From contig PBXZ01000003.1 of the NCBI GenBank assembly GCA_002729415.1, forward strand, positions 1 to 15,880: 15,880 bases of DNA. Direction: 5' to 3'. Shown here in pieces: positions 8,308 to 14,691 of the stretch. Position numbers and translations under genes: made by a program. The stretch is from UBA9662 sp002729415 (GTDB lineage Bacteria; Poribacteria; WGA-4E; UBA9662). Every line of letters begins with the position of its first letter. Positions within the stretch are counted from its first letter, which is position 1. The notes below the pieces were generated by a model. It made no database searches. It was given only the letters and a program-made list of their open reading frames with translations, and was not told where the DNA came from.

Positions 8308-8478
8308 AAACCATATTGAATCATTGTATTTTACTTTCAATGTTTTAAACATAGACTTTTGTAAAACAAAAAACGAGAAGCTAGCCCTCTAAATCCCTAT
8401 TATAACAGAAAAATGCGCCGTTTTAGTGATTGGTCTATGGTGGTCTTACTTTTACTTAAGTCTGTATGTTTAAAACAT
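8272..8478. repeat. 23-nt imperfect direct repeat pair
   Basis: Positions 8272-8294 and 8456-8478 match at 21 of 23 positions; both begin TTAAGTCTG and share ATGTTTAA. The copies are 184 nt apart, and the second overlaps the right arm of the long inverted repeat, so the array is built from nested units rather than one simple duplication. Confidence 0.75.
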
Positions 8479-8495
8479 TGAAAGTAAAATACAAT
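8323..8495. repeat. 31-bp perfect inverted repeat with 111-nt spacer
   Basis: The left arm 8323-8353 begins ATTGTATTTTACTTTC, and the right arm 8465-8495 is its exact reverse complement over 31 bp. Beyond the inner ends the similarity continues imperfectly after a 2-nt insertion (GACTT shared, then about 6 of 9). The 111-nt spacer contains no gene. Lying 130-300 nt upstream of a serine recombinase, it could be a resolvase res site, an attachment site or a replication/partition site. Chance occurrence is very unlikely even in AT-rich DNA. Confidence 0.85.
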
Positions 8496-8507
8496 TCCCG
8501 TTTTTAG

Positions 8508-8562
8508 TTGTATTTAAGTTTAAAAGTAAAATACTTGTATTTAAGTTGAAACTTAAATACAA
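8508..8562. repeat. 13-bp repeat: two direct copies and one inverted copy
   Basis: TTGTATTTAAGTT occurs at 8508-8520 and again at 8535-8547, 27 nt apart. Its exact reverse complement is at 8550-8562, so the last two copies form a 13-bp palindrome with a 2-nt centre. Such spacing is what dimeric DNA-binding proteins or recombinase subsites use. The core TTGTATTTAA recurs upstream of parA. Confidence 0.85.
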
Positions 8563-8574
8563 CCCCAAACGTAC

Positions 8575-8594
8575 TGAAAAGTAGAATCTTTTCA
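8575..8594. repeat. 7-bp inverted repeat just upstream of the recombinase gene
   Basis: TGAAAAG (8575-8581) and CTTTTCA (8588-8594) flank TAGAAT. The element ends 28 nt before the recombinase ATG, so it could be an operator or a leader hairpin; it could also be chance. Confidence 0.4.
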
Positions 8595-8622
8595 TGGAAT
8601 AATGCGTTTGCAAGGGGATCTA

Positions 8623-9243
8623 ATGGAAGTTAAACGGATTGGGTTGTATATTCGGTGTTCTACCGATAAACAGGAAGTTGTGCTGCAAAGAGAACAGCTC
8701 TACGAATACGTAGACTTCATACGCAGAAGGAATCGGGAGACCGATTATCTGACCCAAGAATTTGTTGATGAAGGAGAATCGGGAGGTAGCACCAAGCGAC
8801 CTCAGTTTGCACGCATGATGGAAGCTGTTCAAGATGGACGGCTCGATTATATTATGGTTACAAGGCTAGACAGACTTTCCCGCTCTCTGCAAGATCTGCT
8901 GAATACTACAACAGCTCTTAAAAACCATGATTGTGATTTTGTTATTACTGACCAAAATATTGACACGTCTACCCCACAGGGGAGGTTGCTTTTTCAGATT
9001 ATGGGTGCATTTGCCGAATTTGAAAGAGAAGCAATTCGAGAACGCATGCAACATGGACGAAAGAAAGCAGCAGTTGGTGGTAGTAAATCCGGCAAACCAT
9101 GTAATCGTCCTAAACTCGACGTAGATGTGGACGGCATCGCTTACAAATTTGGGAATGGTATGAGTATGAACCAAATCGCCAAAGAATACGAAGTGAGCAT
9201 CACTCTTGTCAGAAGTCGACTTCAAGAACGCGGATTACGCTAA
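8623..9243 (+). CDS. Serine site-specific recombinase (resolvase/invertase family)
   Basis: A 206-residue protein with the length and layout of small serine recombinases: an N-terminal catalytic domain (about 1-140) and a C-terminal helix-turn-helix (about 179-203). Catalytic Ser13 sits in YIRCSTDKQ, and the arginine cluster is TRLDRLSRS (80-88). The end of the catalytic domain, MGAFAEFEREAIRER, is the usual long E-helix. These enzymes cut and rejoin DNA at paired sites through a phosphoserine link to resolve plasmid multimers or invert or excise segments. The ATG at 8623 is chosen over 8602 because AAGGGG lies 5 nt upstream and the protein then begins right before the first beta-strand. The repeat array directly upstream is its likely target or control region. 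Its stop overlaps the convergent RHH gene by 9 nt. Confidence 0.93.
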   Translation: MEVKRIGLYIRCSTDKQEVVLQREQLYEYVDFIRRRNRETDYLTQEFVDEGESGGSTKRPQFARMMEAVQDGRLDYIMVTRLDRLSRSLQDLLNTTTALKNHDCDFVITDQNIDTSTPQGRLLFQIMGAFAEFEREAIRERMQHGRKKAAVGGSKSGKPCNRPKLDVDVDGIAYKFGNGMSMNQIAKEYEVSITLVRSRLQERGLR

Positions 9244-9591
9244 AGCATCCTCTTCATCAGTATCTGGTGTACTATCTTCTATTACCTGAGCAGTCGTCAA
9301 ATGCTGCAAAAGAATCTGTCGGCATTCATCTTCTGACGCGACTTCTGTCAGATTAATTTCACTTAGTTCAAGCGCATCAATTAATGCTCGTATGATTGCT
9401 GTGCGTTTGACAACTTTTCCCGAATTAGCACGAATATCGTTGGAAATTCCATCGAGAAAGACAACTTGTCGATTCAGTAATGACGTCGTGACTTTAGTCC
9501 AATCCTCCTGGTGAAGTGGTGGGCGTCCGCGGTTAGGCTTTGTGGCCGTTGAAGCAAAAATATCGTCAGGTGTTTTTCCTACCTTTGTCAA
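9235..9591 (-). CDS. Small ribbon-helix-helix DNA-binding protein, partner of ParA
   Basis: A 118-residue protein. The segment TKVTTSLLNRQVVFLDGISN (32-51), followed by KRTAIIRALIDALEL (62-76), has the strand-helix-helix pattern of ribbon-helix-helix proteins; an RGRPP sequence (21-25) resembles an AT-hook core. The C-terminal third is acidic (DSTPDTDEEDA). The gene starts with TTG overlapping the parA stop by 4 nt (TTGA), with GGGGG a few bases upstream, so translation is coupled to parA. In type Ib partition systems the small second gene encodes an RHH centromere-binding repressor, and that is the most likely role here; it would bind AT-rich repeats nearby. Direct binding is not shown. Confidence 0.8.
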   Translation of the reverse strand: MTKVGKTPDDIFASTATKPNRGRPPLHQEDWTKVTTSLLNRQVVFLDGISNDIRANSGKVVKRTAIIRALIDALELSEINLTEVASEDECRQILLQHLTTAQVIEDSTPDTDEEDALA

Positions 9592-10364
9592 TTTTCCCCC
9601 TTATTAAGCATTCTATCCAGAATCTCAATAGTCAGATCCGTATATGCTTTAGACCCATTTGATTCTGGGGCGTAATCAAATATGCTTTGGCCAAAGCCTG
9701 GAGCTTCAGCCAAAGCGGAACTAACGCCAATTTCAGTGTTAAAGACAGTGTTTTTGTAATGATTGCGGACCATCTGGATGAGTTCTTCTGCAGCGTTAGA
9801 CCGTTTATCAACCATTGTTAACAAGATCCCTAGGAACTTAGCAGTTTCACCAATGCCTTCTTGTATTTTCTCTACTGCTGAGAGCAGTGTGATAACTCCT
9901 TCAAGAGCCAAATACTGTGGACACATTGGCACTATAAAAGCATCCGCAGTAACTAATGCATTCACTGTCAATATTGACAGTGAAGGAGGGCAGTCAAACA
10001 CAATATAAGTGTATTCATCCGATATGCGTTCGACAGCGGAACTAAGTTGATTCTCTCTGCCTTTAACATTAGCCATAATCACGTCTGCATTAGCTAATTC
10101 TATTGACCCCGTAATCAGATTTAAACCATCAATAGAAGTCTGGCGTACAATTTCTTGGATTGGTATTTGATCGAAAAAAACATTTCCAATCGAAGGAGTC
10201 AAATCTTGTCTCCCAATACCAAGCGAAAAGGAAGCCGAACTTTGGCTATCTAAGTCAATTATTAAAACGCGAGCATCCCCAGAAGCAAAGCGAGCTGAAA
10301 GGTTTACGGCAGTCGTTGTTTTCCCAACCCCACCTTTACTATTAACAACCGCAAGTGTTTTCAT
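9588..10364 (-). CDS. parA: ParA-family partition ATPase
   Basis: A 258-residue MinD/ParA-type ATPase. It has the deviant Walker A KGGVGKTTT (10-18) with the signature Lys10, the DLDSQ motif (37-41), and Walker B-like IVFDCPPS (121-128). There is no N-terminal helix-turn-helix, so it fits the short ParA type (type Ib or small chromosomal/plasmid ParA) that relies on a separate DNA-binding partner. ParA forms nucleoid-bound gradients that move plasmid or other cargo via the partner protein. The ATG at 10362-10364 begins exactly at the first beta-strand; no strong Shine-Dalgarno precedes it. The next gene overlaps by 4 nt. Its upstream region is AT-rich and contains repeats shared with the recombinase side. 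Confidence 0.93.
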   Translation of the reverse strand: MKTLAVVNSKGGVGKTTTAVNLSARFASGDARVLIIDLDSQSSASFSLGIGRQDLTPSIGNVFFDQIPIQEIVRQTSIDGLNLITGSIELANADVIMANVKGRENQLSSAVERISDEYTYIVFDCPPSLSILTVNALVTADAFIVPMCPQYLALEGVITLLSAVEKIQEGIGETAKFLGILLTMVDKRSNAAEELIQMVRNHYKNTVFNTEIGVSSALAEAPGFGQSIFDYAPESNGSKAYTDLTIEILDRMLNKGEN

Positions 10365-10373
10365 AGTATAAAC

Positions 10374-10494
10374 TTAATTAAATACAATACAGTTTAGTTT
10401 TTTAAGTTTTAGTTTNATAGCCTTAAAGATTCTTTATATTTTACCATATTTAATTAAAATAGGCTTAAAATAAATTCACACTAACGAAACTAAA
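10374..10494 (-). promoter_or_regulatory. AT-rich parA upstream region with repeated motifs
   Basis: The region between sialidase and parA holds TTAATTAAA at 10374-10382 and 10450-10458, TTTAGTTT at 10393-10400 and 10408-10415 with an inverted copy at 10487-10494, and TTAAATACAA at 10378-10387. The last is the reverse complement of the core of the repeat array at 8508-8562. Small ParA systems are usually controlled by their partner binding such repeats, which may also be the centromere. I cannot place a confident -35/-10 pair. Confidence 0.55.
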
Positions 10495-10527
10495 TTGATA
10501 TGCAATGTTAAATTTAGATTTATCGCA

Positions 10528-11622
10528 TCATGCTCGCCATATCGTCGAAGCGATATATCTCGGCCCATCTGGCTCGTCAGCAAAATAGTAAACTGTGACT
10601 ATACTACCGTCCGTCCTTTGGATAGTACGAGGGTATCCTATATCATGGCTGCCTCCATCATCCCTGAGGACAATCTCTGTACTCCATGTAATGCCATCGT
10701 CATCGCTAATTTTTGCCAACAGGCTATATGGAGCATCTCGATAGCCATATGTTATGCAAAGACGCCCATCCCTCAATTTTGTCATTGTTGGTGGGTTTCC
10801 ACCAACGCCTGTGTCTTGCACAGGACGATCCAAGTATTGCCAGTTATGACCGTCATCTTCGGAAACATATAGATCTATGTAATTTCTCGCTTCTTCCCAA
10901 TTTTCATTCTCTTCTCTTGTTCGTACAGCCACGAGTATACGGGATTCAGATAATCGAATACTGGCTGGCATAATTTCAAACCCAGCTGGTTCTTCACCAA
11001 TTTCTGATAATAAGTGAAACGATTTACCTCCGTCAGATGTTCTAGCACAAAACACACGACCTTCTTTGTCATCAGATTTAGCTGCGGTTAGAAACAAGGA
11101 ACATGTNTCCTGATTAGTAACCAGATAGTCAGTTCGAGCTGCAATCCCCCGAAATCCAAACATAGGGAGACGATAAGGACCTGCCCACGTNTGACACCTA
11201 TCAATCGAGGTATAAAACCANGAGACCGCTCCACCAGCNANCCCGGTTCGAGCACACATAAGCGCAAAATCTGNATGGGNAAAATTGATGTCTCCATTGC
11301 AAATGTTTAGTNCTTGATTAAGTTCCGAAGATTGACCAATTTCTAAAGATTTTTGAACNTGNTCGTCTGCTGACAACCCTCTATCCCCTGGTGTTTGACA
11401 TGGCATGTTTTGTACACTCCATGTCTTACCACCATCGAGACTGCGAGCTTGCATCGTAACGAAAGGCCTACTTCTATCACGGGTATGAAATCCGGCGTCC
11501 GACTGATGATAACCAAGTGTAAACCCAACAACAATTTCATCATCCCATGACCATATTCCATAATTAGCTGGCCAGCCAGCGTATCTACCTTCTTGTCGGT
11601 AAACCGTCACATGTTCAACCAT
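10528..11622 (-). CDS. BNR-repeat sialidase-family protein
   Basis: A 364-residue beta-propeller protein of the sialidase superfamily. Aspartate boxes (SxDxGxTW) are visible five times: SLDGGKTW (61-68), the degenerate SIDRC.TW (138-145), TSDGGKSF (194-201), SEDDGHNW (253-260) and SDDDGITW (305-312). A conserved C-terminal block HDIGYPRT (325-332) is followed by TDGSIVTVYYF (336-346). Arginines that could form the carboxylate-binding triad exist, but I cannot assign the triad with confidence, so true sialidase activity versus another sugar-acid role is open. No signal peptide is seen, which suggests intracellular action or a start further upstream. It lies 141 nt downstream of the isomerase gene on the same strand, plausibly one transcription unit. 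Confidence 0.85.
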   Translation of the reverse strand: MVEHVTVYRQEGRYAGWPANYGIWSWDDEIVVGFTLGYHQSDAGFHTRDRSRPFVTMQARSLDGGKTWSVQNMPCQTPGDRGLSADXXVQKSLEIGQSSELNQXLNICNGDINFXHXDFALMCARTGXAGGAVXWFYTSIDRCXTWAGPYRLPMFGFRGIAARTDYLVTNQXTCSLFLTAAKSDDKEGRVFCARTSDGGKSFHLLSEIGEEPAGFEIMPASIRLSESRILVAVRTREENENWEEARNYIDLYVSEDDGHNWQYLDRPVQDTGVGGNPPTMTKLRDGRLCITYGYRDAPYSLLAKISDDDGITWSTEIVLRDDGGSHDIGYPRTIQRTDGSIVTVYYFADEPDGPRYIASTIWRA

Positions 11623-11763
11623 ATTTTTTAAATTACTCCATTCAATAATAAGTTGTGCAACACCTGAATACTATCTTCAAAATACATCGTGGTAAATACC
11701 AATTTAGGAATCAAACTATCTATCCTTAAATGGTGCTAAGATGGAGCTACAATCACCTTATTT

Positions 11764-12531
11764 TTATATCATTCCACGTGAACGAAGATAGTCTAAACTC
11801 AACTTAGCAGATTCCAGAGGCGACCGAACACATCGATCCTGTTCCACCACATACCATTCAACCCCTGCATCTGGTGAGACAGCAAAGATATTATCCCAAT
11901 CCAAAATGCCATGTCCAACTTCCGCAAAAGGGCAATCTTGATTTCCAGGGTCTGAAACACTGTCTTTAATATGCAATCGTGGTAGACGCCCAGCATATTT
12001 TTTGATATATTCAACTGGATCTGCACCTCCCTTTTGTACCCAATATGTATCCAGTTCCGCTTGAATATCAGACACAGGGATGGTATCGAACAAATAATCT
12101 AAGCCATATTTACCATTAACTTTGTTCTCAAACTCAAAAGCGTGATTATGGTAAAGGATGCGTAGACCAACTTCTTTTGCTTTAGCACAGCCCTCGGCTA
12201 AAGCCTCTACCACAGGTATCCAGTCTCCATTATGTTGCTGAAGTTCACCACCAATTCCACACATCAGGGTGTCAATTCCTAACTCCTGACATCGGTCGGA
12301 AATTTTCTGTATATCATTTCTCATTTCTACAGGTGAAACTCCTCCGCCAATTAGCACCAGATTATGATCAGTCAGCAATTCGAGAAAATCGATGTTGCTC
12401 ATTCCAGCTGGGGGACCACCCTCAACACCTTGATAACCCATCTCGGACACCGATCGGATCGTCTGGATCGGATTTTCAGCCAAGTCGTCTCGAACTGTAT
12501 ACAATTGCAACGCAATCGGAATTTTTCCCAT
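11764..12531 (-). CDS. Sugar phosphate isomerase/epimerase-like TIM barrel
   Basis: A 255-residue member of the xylose-isomerase-like TIM-barrel (AP endonuclease 2) superfamily, which includes hexulose-phosphate epimerases and inosose isomerases. The start IALQLYTVRDDL (6-17) is the typical first strand and helix. Likely metal and substrate residues are in LYHNHAFEFE (126-135), AELDTYWVQKGG (158-169, Asp161), RLHIKD (185-190, His187) and the terminal-strand Glu230 in YVVEQD. The ATG is fixed by GGAGG 5 nt upstream. It is divergent from the hydrolase gene and followed by the sialidase gene on the same strand, consistent with carbohydrate catabolism. The exact substrate cannot be deduced. Confidence 0.9.
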   Translation of the reverse strand: MGKIPIALQLYTVRDDLAENPIQTIRSVSEMGYQGVEGGPPAGMSNIDFLELLTDHNLVLIGGGVSPVEMRNDIQKISDRCQELGIDTLMCGIGGELQQHNGDWIPVVEALAEGCAKAKEVGLRILYHNHAFEFENKVNGKYGLDYLFDTIPVSDIQAELDTYWVQKGGADPVEYIKKYAGRLPRLHIKDSVSDPGNQDCPFAEVGHGILDWDNIFAVSPDAGVEWYVVEQDRCVRSPLESAKLSLDYLRSRGMI

Positions 12532-12591
12532 TTAAGCCTCCNTTTCCTGTCGTTATTTTATATTAACATAGTCTACATCCAATTCCAACAA

Positions 12592-12620
12592 TTGACACCA
12601 ACCACCACGATCACTATAAT
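12592..12620 (+). promoter_or_regulatory. Perfect-consensus sigma70-type promoter
   Basis: TTGACA (12592-12597) and TATAAT (12615-12620) are separated by exactly 17 nt, the optimal housekeeping promoter. The expected start of transcription is near 12627, about 23 nt before the ATG of the hydrolase gene. It lies in the 118-nt gap between divergent genes and points at the hydrolase and the zinc-ribbon gene. Confidence 0.8.
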
Positions 12621-12649
12621 AAAAAGGTGAAAANAAAAAGGAAAATATT

Positions 12650-13535
12650 ATGAACACAGNGCTGATGTTCATTGGGTTAATGACTGCCTCTGCAAATGAC
12701 TCGATTCTTTCCCAAGTACAGCATGATTTTGCTGATAATGANGGTGTTAAGATTCACTATGTTGTAATGGGAGANGGNCCATTGGTAGTAATGATCCATG
12801 GCTTCCCTGATTTCTGGTACTCTTGGCGAAANCAAATGAANGGGNTGGCNGATNAATTTCGTGTAGTAGCTGTTGATCTACGTGGATACAATCTTAGTGG
12901 AAAGCCTCANGGAGTCGAAAGTTATACTATGCCTCGATTNGCAAGTGACATTTTAGCNGTNATTCAGCATNTAGGCGAAGAAAGAGCCATTATTGTTGGA
13001 CATGATTGGGGTGGNGCTATTGCTTGGACTGTTGCTATGACACAACCGAGATATGGTGGAAAAATTAATTATCTGCAATTTACCNCACTTCAAAGGATTA
13101 CAACGAGAATTAGCGNGCAATCCAGAGCAACAGAAGAATAGCCAATATGCTCGGAACTTCCAAGAACCCAACGCGCATCTACAACTGACGGCAAAAATTT
13201 TAGCTGAATGGGTTGTAGATCCAGATGCCAAGAAATTATATATCGATGCTTTCGAGAAATCCGATTTCGAGGCAATGCTGAATTATTATAAAGCTAACTA
13301 TCCGCGGCCTCCATATACAGAAAATGACTCTCCAGNCATCAAGGTTAAGTGCCCAGTTCTAATGTTCCACGGATTAGAAGATTGGGCNCTGCTACCAGGT
13401 GCATTAAATGANACATGGAAGTGGATTGACAACGAATTNACATTGGTAACAATTCCTGATGCGGGACATTTTGTTCAACATGATGCCTCAGAACGTGTAA
13501 CTCAAGTAATGCGCCGTTGGCTACTTGANTGGTAG
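12650..13535 (+). CDS. Exported alpha/beta hydrolase, epoxide-hydrolase-like; frame interrupted
   Basis: Two overlapping frames together encode one alpha/beta-hydrolase of about 294 residues. The first (12650-13141) gives HGFPDFW (50-56) and the nucleophile elbow GHDWG with Asp119, which marks epoxide hydrolase or haloalkane dehalogenase relatives rather than Ser esterases. The second frame takes over near 13045-13060 with MVEKLIICNL and carries the cap region, LEDW with the second acidic residue, and DAGHFVQHD with the catalytic His. The join requires removing one base near TQPR. N bases are dense here, so a consensus error is more likely than a real mutation, but a pseudogene cannot be excluded. 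Residues 1-15 look like a Sec signal peptide ending ASA. AAGGA lies 7 nt before the ATG, and a consensus promoter precedes it. Confidence 0.78.
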
Positions 13536-13541
13536 GNATAA

Positions 13542-13796
13542 ATGTCAAACAGATGCGATTTTTGCGGCTATCTTGCCCCAATGGTTTTCGTGCATGGTCA
13601 TTATCAGTGTACCCAATGTCACCAGGTGTGCATCACTTGTTGTGAAGGTAATTCAGACTGTGAAATGCAAATTCTTGTGGCTGAAGCAACTCAGAACTCA
13701 AACATTCCCATCGATAATGACACAATTTCCCAANGCGNAAAAAAACAGAAATTTGGAACCNGACGTCNAAAAAACGCAGGAAACATCCCATCCTAA
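13542..13796 (+). CDS. Small cysteine-rich zinc-ribbon-like protein
   Basis: An 84-residue protein starting 6 nt after the hydrolase stop, with a GGTAGG element just upstream, so it is probably translated from the same transcript. Eight Cys fall in the first 40 residues: CxxC at 5 and 8, CxxC at 23 and 26, then Cys30, 33, 34 and 40, with His18, 20 and 27. The paired knuckles around a short hydrophobic hairpin (CDFCG, YQCTQC) look like a zinc ribbon. The C-terminal half is polar, has four unresolved residues and looks disordered. I do not recognise a named family. The stop overlaps the convergent PhyH gene by 4 nt. Confidence 0.65.
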   Translation: MSNRCDFCGYLAPMVFVHGHYQCTQCHQVCITCCEGNSDCEMQILVAEATQNSNIPIDNDTISQXXKKQKFGTXRXKNAGNIPS

Positions 13797-14623
13797 TCAG
13801 ATTTGATTGCGTTTCGATCAGCATCAATCCACTCTTGCCATCTTTGTCGATCAGGAACCAAAAAACCAGAATTGCTTCGTGCTTGAAGTTGTGGTTCTTC
13901 ACCAACCAAACGCATATGCCGATAATCGTTGCGAGAACGGGCTTCCGCTAGTATTTTCTGTGTGAGCGGACCACTATGGTTGTCTGTATGTTTAAGCCAA
14001 CTGGAGTTATAATAGACGCTAAAAAAATAACGCAGTTGACCAGAAGTATTAGGTGTGCCGGAGTGAATTAAGCCGTTATGTGTTACAACGACATCGCCCG
14101 CTTTCATATAAATCAAAGTTTCATCTGGATGCGGCTGAGAACGAGCTTTGGTGTCCTCAATAGAAACAGGATGTCTATGAGATCCGGAAATTACACGCAA
14201 AGGTCCAAAATCGTCTGTTAGATCTTGCAAGTAGCTGATGGCATTAGAAGCTGATGGCCGCCTGTAAATCCCCTCTTGCGGAAATTGAGCCCATCGGTCT
14301 CGATGCCAACCAGAGACTTTGTTTTCTGTCTCCTCAGTTAGCACTGAAGGAAAAGCTGCCAGTGTCAGGTTATCCAATTGAACAAATGGTCCCATCACTT
14401 GTTCAAGAAAGTCAAGAATTACGGGATGGCAAACTGCTGGCCACATCAGTTTAGGAGCGTATTCCAGCATGTTACCAAACCAAGTTTGGCCCTCGTAATC
14501 TCCCATCAATTCAGCATGTTTTTTCTTCCATTTCTCTATTTGATCAGTACTGTACAAATTGGGAAGGACAACATAACCATCCCTTTCATAAGTCTCAATA
14601 TACTGTTTAAAATCGACAGACAC
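13793..14623 (-). CDS. Phytanoyl-CoA dioxygenase (PhyH) family oxygenase 1
   Basis: A 276-residue member of the PhyH family of 2-oxoglutarate- and Fe(II)-dependent oxygenases. The iron triad is visible: His107 and Asp109 in GWHRDRW, and His187 in HNGLIHSGTPN. Arg198, eleven residues after the last His as in human phytanoyl-CoA hydroxylase, would bind 2-oxoglutarate. The N-terminal YERDGYVVLPNLYS block (12-25) is typical. Substrate is unknown; bacterial members hydroxylate varied small molecules, and this is not necessarily a phytanate enzyme. The start is GTG with only a weak AAAGG about 14 nt upstream. It lies 68 nt after the second PhyH gene on the same strand. Confidence 0.9.
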   Translation of the reverse strand: MSVDFKQYIETYERDGYVVLPNLYSTDQIEKWKKKHAELMGDYEGQTWFGNMLEYAPKLMWPAVCHPVILDFLEQVMGPFVQLDNLTLAAFPSVLTEETENKVSGWHRDRWAQFPQEGIYRRPSASNAISYLQDLTDDFGPLRVISGSHRHPVSIEDTKARSQPHPDETLIYMKAGDVVVTHNGLIHSGTPNTSGQLRYFFSVYYNSSWLKHTDNHSGPLTQKILAEARSRNDYRHMRLVGEEPQLQARSNSGFLVPDRQRWQEWIDADRNAIKSD

Positions 14624-14691
14624 AGTTAATTTTTCAACCTTTCTTATCTTTAATTAATAGATGACAAATGTTAACTAATCTGACCTGTAGT

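Noticed and set aside
8269..8562. CRISPR array
   Set aside because: The repeats are 11-31 nt, AT-rich, of differing type and orientation, with irregular spacing and no cas genes.
12333..12630. Plus-strand open frames opposite the isomerase start
   Set aside because: They are shadows of the TIM-barrel gene and run into the promoter region of the hydrolase.
13053..13535. Independent second gene starting at the ATG at 13053
   Set aside because: It has no ribosome binding site and encodes exactly the missing second half of the alpha/beta-hydrolase fold, including the catalytic His.
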